9,550 nt of DNA from an uncultured Collinsella sp. (GTDB lineage Bacteria; Actinomycetota; Coriobacteriia; Coriobacteriales; Coriobacteriaceae). The notes under the pieces were generated by a model. The model was given only the letters and a program-made list of their open reading frames with translations. It searched no databases and was not told the DNA's origin. Both the position numbers and the translations under genes were made by a program. The DNA lies in assembly GCA_900764025.1 (NCBI GenBank), contig CAAFMM010000425.1:1-9550 (forward strand). Reading direction: 5' to 3'. Numbering within the stretch: position 1 is the first letter of the stretch; the number at the start of each line of letters is the position of its first letter. Below are positions 6,147 to 9,550 of this stretch, piece after piece.

Positions 6147-6224
6147 GTTTTTCGGTCCCTCGGCATCGGTTGTTCAAACTGCCATGTTCTGTGATTTGTG
6201 TCGTATCGCGTGCTCTGCCGTTGG

Positions 6225-6258
6225 GCAATAAAATTGCACCATTCGAGCAATAATTTGC
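6225..6258. promoter_or_regulatory. Paired operator-like palindromes upstream of galU
   Basis: GCAAT-AAA-ATTGC (6225-6237) and GCAA-TAAT-TTGC (6247-6258) are two similar palindromes whose centres are about 21.5 bp apart, near two helical turns. They lie just before TTGACC (6260-6265). The spacing suits two dimers of a regulator on one DNA face. No regulator can be named, and AT-rich palindromes this short can occur by chance. Confidence 0.35.
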
Positions 6259-6311
6259 GTTGACCTGCTGAAGAATTGTCTCTGCCTTGTAGTGACATAT
6301 AGTTCCAGCGG

Positions 6312-6317
6312 TAAAAT
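6312..6317 (+). promoter_or_regulatory. Candidate -10 box for galU
   Basis: TAAAAT matches the -10 consensus in five of six positions and would start a transcript near 6324, about 76 nt before the galU ATG. The -35 region is poor (TTGTAG at 6287-6292, 19-bp spacer). TTGACC at 6260-6265 is a good -35 box but has no convincing -10 at 16-18 bp. Confidence 0.35.
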
Positions 6318-6339
6318 GCTTAGGTATCGCAATTTGGTC

Positions 6340-6377
6340 TGCGGCTGTGTGCCGCACGCATGGGGCGCTTTTGCGCC
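6340..6377 (+). other. Two adjacent hairpins in the galU 5' leader
   Basis: TGCGGC-TGTGT-GCCGCA (6340-6356) and GGCGC-TTTT-GCGCC (6364-6377) form perfect stems of 6 and 5 bp, seven bases apart. They end just before the AAAGGA ribosome site (6382-6387). They may influence translation start or mRNA stability; no known riboswitch class is recognised. Confidence 0.45.
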
Positions 6378-6399
6378 TGCGAAAGGATCTTTGAATAAC

Positions 6400-7308
6400 A
6401 TGAAGGCAATCATCCCCGCCGCCGGTCTTGGCACGCGTTTTCTGCCTGGCACCAAGTGCACGCCCAAAGAGATGCTGCCGGTGCTCGACAAGCCCGTCAT
6501 TCAGTACGTCGTCGAGGAGGCGCTCGACCCCGAGGAAGTCGACGACGCCATCATCGTTACTTCTCCCGGTAAGCCCGAGCTGCTGAACTACTTCCAGCCC
6601 GATCGCTCGCTCGAGAACCTGCTGCGCGAGCGCGGCAAGAACGCCTATGCCGATGCCGTCGCCCACGCTGGCGGTATGCCGGTCGACTTCCGTTATCAGT
6701 ACGAGCCCAAGGGCCTCGGCCATGCTATCCGCTCTGCTGCCGACGCCGTGGCAGGGGAGAACTTCCTGGTTCTTCTGGGTGACTACGTTGTGCCTAATCG
6801 CGACATCTGCGACAAGATGCTCGCCGTTTCCAAGGAGCACGGTGGAGCTTCGGTTATCGCCGTCGCTGCTTGCTCGCCCGAGGAAGTCAGCCGCTACGGC
6901 GTTATCGCCGGCGAGCGCGTCGGTTCGCTCGAGGGCGCCGAGGACGTTGCCGATGCAGAGCCGGGCGCCGTCTGGCGTATCGGCGGTCTGGTCGAGAAGC
7001 CCGCTCCCGAGGCGGCTCCGTCTAACCTGTACATCGTCGGTCGCTACCTGCTGAGCCCGCTGGTCATGGACCTGCTGGCAGATCAGCAGGCCGGCAAGGG
7101 CGGCGAGATCCAGCTCACCGACGCCATGGCCCGTTCGCTCGACCGTGAGGCCATGTATGCCGTCGTCATCGACCCGCTGTCGGGCTACGACACCGGCACT
7201 CCCTCTGGCTGGATGGCCACCAACGCCCTCATGGCTGCAAGCGATCCCCGCTTTGCCGATGCCTTCTGGGACGCTATCGACGAGCGCGGCGGATTGATGC
7301 GCAAGTAA
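6400..7308 (+). CDS. galU: UTP--glucose-1-phosphate uridylyltransferase
   Basis: This 302-aa enzyme makes UDP-glucose from UTP and glucose-1-phosphate, feeding cell-envelope polysaccharide, glycolipid and galactose pathways in the cytoplasm. The nucleotide-binding loop AAGLGTRFLPGTKCTPKEMLP covers residues 7-27. Then come KPVIQYVVEEA (31-41), EPKGLGHAI (102-110), the metal-binding aspartate D128 in LLGD, SRYGVI (164-169), VEKP (198-201), GRYLL (214-218), GEIQLTDA (235-242) and GYDTGTP (262-268). Length fits GalU. The family start MKAIIPAAG picks ATG at 6400. AAAGGA (6382-6387) lies 12 bases away, so the in-frame TTG at 6391 is possible (3 extra residues). The gene sits alone between two terminators, in the gap where rplL and rpoB are usually adjacent. 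Confidence 0.92.
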   Translation: MKAIIPAAGLGTRFLPGTKCTPKEMLPVLDKPVIQYVVEEALDPEEVDDAIIVTSPGKPELLNYFQPDRSLENLLRERGKNAYADAVAHAGGMPVDFRYQYEPKGLGHAIRSAADAVAGENFLVLLGDYVVPNRDICDKMLAVSKEHGGASVIAVAACSPEEVSRYGVIAGERVGSLEGAEDVADAEPGAVWRIGGLVEKPAPEAAPSNLYIVGRYLLSPLVMDLLADQQAGKGGEIQLTDAMARSLDREAMYAVVIDPLSGYDTGTPSGWMATNALMAASDPRFADAFWDAIDERGGLMRK

Positions 7309-7328
7309 ACCTTCGGACATCGACATTT

Positions 7329-7361
7329 ACGGGCACGGACCTCGGTTCGCGCCCGTTTTTT
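7329..7361 (+). terminator. Intrinsic terminator after galU
   Basis: ACGGGC (7329-7334) pairs with GCCCGT (7351-7356). The loop can pair further (GACC 7338-7341 with GGTT 7344-7347). T6 (7356-7361) follows. It lies 20 bases past the galU stop and separates galU from rpoB transcription. Confidence 0.85.
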
Positions 7362-7385
7362 ATAAGAGCTGCGATTGCCGGCTCT

Positions 7386-7448
7386 CTGTTCACAGAAAAT
7401 ATATGAACAGATGTTCGATACACATACATCTACCTGCGTATTTTCTGT
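7386..7448. promoter_or_regulatory. LexA-box-like palindrome with nested inverted repeats upstream of rpoB
   Basis: TGAACAGATGTTCG (7404-7417) fits the Gram-positive SOS box CGAACRNRYGTTYG at all defined positions but the first. It overlaps two other palindromes: CTGTTCA (7386-7392) against TGAACAG (7404-7410), and ACAGAAAATA (7392-7401) against TATTTTCTGT (7439-7448). The stretch is AT-rich compared with its surroundings. A TTGCCG (7375-7380) and a TATATG (7400-7405, 19-bp spacer) could form a weak promoter here. LexA binding is inference from consensus only. Confidence 0.4.
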
Positions 7449-7494
7449 CGAAAAACTTTGCTACTCCAAAAACTCAATCGCGTCAAGGCTTTTC

Positions 7495-7522
7495 TTGCCC
7501 AACGGTCGGTACCTGATAAACT
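7495..7522 (+). promoter_or_regulatory. Candidate promoter for rpoB
   Basis: TTGCCC (7495-7500) and TAAACT (7517-7522) are separated by 16 bp; each matches consensus at four of six positions. Transcription would start near 7529, giving a leader of about 67 nt. After the galU terminator, rpoB needs its own promoter, which supports a site in this gap; this is the best-spaced pair I saw. Confidence 0.35.
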
Positions 7523-7538
7523 ATTAGGTTGCGATAAC

Positions 7539-7559
7539 TGGCGAAGCTATGCCTCGCCA
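7539..7559 (+). other. Hairpin in the rpoB 5' leader
   Basis: TGGCGA (7539-7544) pairs perfectly with TCGCCA (7554-7559) around a 9-nt loop, 20 bases before the AAGGAGG site. If transcription starts near 7529, this lies close to the mRNA 5' end and could stabilise it. No T tract follows. Confidence 0.4.
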
Positions 7560-7595
7560 ACCCACCGAGCATTTCCGTGAAGGAGGAAAAACCTG

Positions 7596-9550
7596 GTGAC
7601 CTACGCATACACTGCCACTGAGCGCAAGCGCGTCAGCTTCGGGAAAATCCCGGAGGCCATGGAGCTCCCCAACCTTATCTCTGTTCAAAGGGAATCCTTT
7701 GAGCGTTTTAAGGACGAGGGCCTTCGTGAGGCGTTCAAGGAATCCAGCCCCATCCAGAGCCAGAACCATGTTCTCGAGGTTACCTTCGGCGAGCATCAGT
7801 TCGGCGACCCCGCGCACACCGTCGAGGAGTGCCGCGAGAAGGACATGACCTATCAGGCCCCGCTTCTGACCGACGTCCGTCTCACCAACAAGGAGACCGG
7901 CGAGATCAAGGAGCAGCTCGTCTTTATGGGTGACTTCCCCATGATGACCGATCAGGGCACCTTCATCATCAACGGTACCGAGCGTATCGTCGTCTCGCAG
8001 CTCGTCCGTTCCCCGGGTGTGTACTACAGTTCCGAGATGGATTCGGGCAAGCAGATCTACAAGGCCCAGATCATCCCGTCCCGCGGTGCCTGGCTTGAGT
8101 TTGAGGTCGACAAGCGCGACCAGCTCATGGTCTCCATCGACCGTAAGCGCAAGCAGAGCGCCACGATGTTCCTGCGCGCCCTTGGCATTGCCGTCACCAA
8201 CGACGACATCATCGAGCTGCTCGGCAACTCCGATGTGATCAAGCGCACCCTGGAGCGCGACACCGCCCTCACCCGCGAGGATGCCCTTATCGAGATCTAC
8301 CGTCGCCTGCGCCCGGGCGAGCCTCCCACCGTGGATGCTTCCCGCAGCCTGCTCGAGGGCCTGCTCTTTAACCCGCAGCGCTACGATCTGGCCCGCGTCG
8401 GTCGTTACAAGGTCAACAAGAAGCTCAACCTCACCACCGAGGAAGAGGTCACGGTGCTCACCGACGAGGATATCGTCGCGACGCTGCGCTACCTGCTGTC
8501 CCTCGCTGCCGGCGAGCAGGGCTTCAAGGTCGACGACATCGACCACTTTGGCAACCGCCGCATCCGCACCGTCGGCGAGCTCGTCGCCAACCAGTTCCGC
8601 ATCGGCATGAGCCGTATGGAGCGCGTCGTCCGTGAGCGCATGAGCTCCCAGGACATCGACGAGATCACCCCGCAGTCGCTCATCAACATCCGTCCGATCG
8701 TGGCCTCCATCAAGGAGTTCTTCGGTTCCTCGCAGCTCTCGCAGTTCATGGACCAGGCGAACCCCCTGACCGGTCTGACCCACAAGCGCCGTCTGTCCGC
8801 ACTCGGCCCTGGCGGTCTTGCCGGCCACAAGTCCGGCTCCAGCCGCCGCACCAACGTGCCGACGGCCGTCCGCGACGTCCACAACTCGCACTACAGCCGC
8901 ATGTGCCCGATCGAGACCCCCGAAGGCCCCAACATCGGCCTGATCGGCTCGCTCGCCCTCTATGCCCGCGTCAACGAGTACGGCTTCATCGAGGCTCCGT
9001 TCCGTCGCGTCGAGAACGGCGTTGCCACCGACCAGATTGACTGGATGACCGCTGACGAGGAAGAGAAGCACGTCATCGCGCCGGCCAACACGCCGCTCGA
9101 TCCCAAGACCAACGAGTTCATCACGACCGATGCCGAGGGCAAGCTTGTCCGCCCGCACACCGTGATCGCCCGTACCCGCGACTTCGACGGCTCCTTCGGC
9201 GCTCCCGCCGACGTGCCTGTCGAGGACGTCGACTACATGGACGTCTCGCCGCGTCAGATGCTCTCCGTCGCAGCCACGCTGATCCCGTTCCTCGAGCACG
9301 ACGACGCCAAGCGTACGCTGATGGGCGCCAACATGCAGCGTCAGGCCGTGCCGCTGGTTCACCCTGCCGCTCCCTATGTCGGTACCGGCATGGAGCGTCG
9401 CGCCGCTCTGGACTCCGGCGAGGTCACCCTGGCCAAGAACGCCGGCGAGGTCATCTTTGCCGACGCCGCCAAGATCATCGTCAAGCATGCCGGCGGCATG
9501 GACGAGTATCACCTGGCCAAGTACCAGCGCTCCAACCAGTCCACCTGCAT
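7596..9550 (+). CDS. rpoB: DNA-directed RNA polymerase subunit beta (partial, C-terminus beyond window)
   Basis: The first 651 residues of RNA polymerase beta are present; the frame is open at the window end. Start is GTG at 7596 with AAGGAGG (7580-7586) 9 bases upstream. Recognisable parts are [64 protein letters not shown] and [17 protein letters not shown] sequence (here [10 protein letters not shown]). The rifampicin region is residues 380-403, and [27 protein letters not shown] and [13 protein letters not shown] follow. Rifampicin-contact positions Q383, D386, H396, R399 and S401 (E. coli 513, 516, 526, 529, 531) are wild type. Overall it is close to actinobacterial RpoB. One marked oddity: residues 409-424 replace the usual 8-residue fork loop 2 segment (SRERAGFE) with 16 unrelated residues, and PSHYGRMC reads NSHYSRMC. 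Confidence 0.97.
   Translation, partial: MTYAYTATERKRVSFGKIPEAMELPNLISVQRESFERFKDEGLREAFKESSPIQSQNHVLEVTFGEHQFGDPAHTVEECREKDMTYQAPLLTDVRLTNKETGEIKEQLVFMGDFPMMTDQGTFIINGTERIVVSQLVRSPGVYYSSEMDSGKQIYKAQIIPSRGAWLEFEVDKRDQLMVSIDRKRKQSATMFLRALGIAVTNDDIIELLGNSDVIKRTLERDTALTREDALIEIYRRLRPGEPPTVDASRSLLEGLLFNPQRYDLARVGRYKVNKKLNLTTEEEVTVLTDEDIVATLRYLLSLAAGEQGFKVDDIDHFGNRRIRTVGELVANQFRIGMSRMERVVRERMSSQDIDEITPQSLINIRPIVASIKEFFGSSQLSQFMDQANPLTGLTHKRRLSALGPGGLAGHKSGSSRRTNVPTAVRDVHNSHYSRMCPIETPEGPNIGLIGSLALYARVNEYGFIEAPFRRVENGVATDQIDWMTADEEEKHVIAPANTPLDPKTNEFITTDAEGKLVRPHTVIARTRDFDGSFGAPADVPVEDVDYMDVSPRQMLSVAATLIPFLEHDDAKRTLMGANMQRQAVPLVHPAAPYVGTGMERRAALDSGEVTLAKNAGEVIFADAAKIIVKHAGGMDEYHLAKYQRSNQSTC

Noticed and set aside
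5662..7326. Long minus-strand open frame (about 550 codons) opposite rplL and galU
   Set aside because: It spans two real genes and a terminator in antisense and shows no family features, so it is a shadow of codon bias.
8724..8805. Possible rifampicin-resistance mutation in RpoB
   Set aside because: The positions matching E. coli Q513, D516, H526, R529 and S531 are all wild type.
7524..9512. Long open frame (about 660 codons) on the minus strand opposite rpoB
   Set aside because: It is a by-product of strong codon bias in a GC-rich, highly expressed gene. Its protein is low-complexity and rich in V, L, G and D, with no recognisable domain. The plus strand clearly encodes RpoB.

Overview
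The window looks like chromosomal DNA from a GC-rich actinobacterium of the class Coriobacteriia, most likely Collinsella or a close relative. This is inferred, not proved. RpoB resembles actinobacterial beta subunits, the genes have strong Shine-Dalgarno sites, the rplJ operon carries a Gram-positive-type L10 leader, and the intergenic regions hold long palindromes of a kind I associate with Collinsella.

Left part (1-3443): the C-terminal half of a SotB-like MFS sugar efflux transporter, a perfect 22-bp inverted repeat, then a tightly spaced pair of a cytoplasmic GH13 alpha-amylase-family enzyme and a family 6 (hypoxanthine/deoxyinosine) DNA glycosylase. A convergent 219-aa gene of unknown function, possibly flavodoxin-like, ends one base from the glycosylase stop. 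Middle part (3444-4849): a class I/II PLP aminotransferase whose last 400 bp change codon habit, followed by a three-tier palindrome of about 215 bp.

Right part (4839-9550): a good sigma-70-type promoter whose -35 box lies in the edge of that palindrome, an L10-binding leader with an attenuator, then rplJ and rplL closed by a strong terminator. A galU gene with its own leader and terminator follows, and then rpoB, cut by the window end. Canonical rplKAJL-rpoBC order is thus broken by galU.

The genes serve ribosome and RNA polymerase synthesis (rplJ, rplL, rpoB), sugar and cell-envelope metabolism (GH13 enzyme, galU, sugar efflux), amino-acid metabolism (aminotransferase) and DNA repair (glycosylase). 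I found no phage genes, insertion sequence, CRISPR array, tRNA or rRNA, and no clear unknown multi-gene system. The most unusual signals are a 16-residue replacement (8 longer than usual) of RpoB fork loop 2 just after the rifampicin region, the large palindrome merged with the rplJ promoter, and a LexA-box-like palindrome upstream of rpoB.
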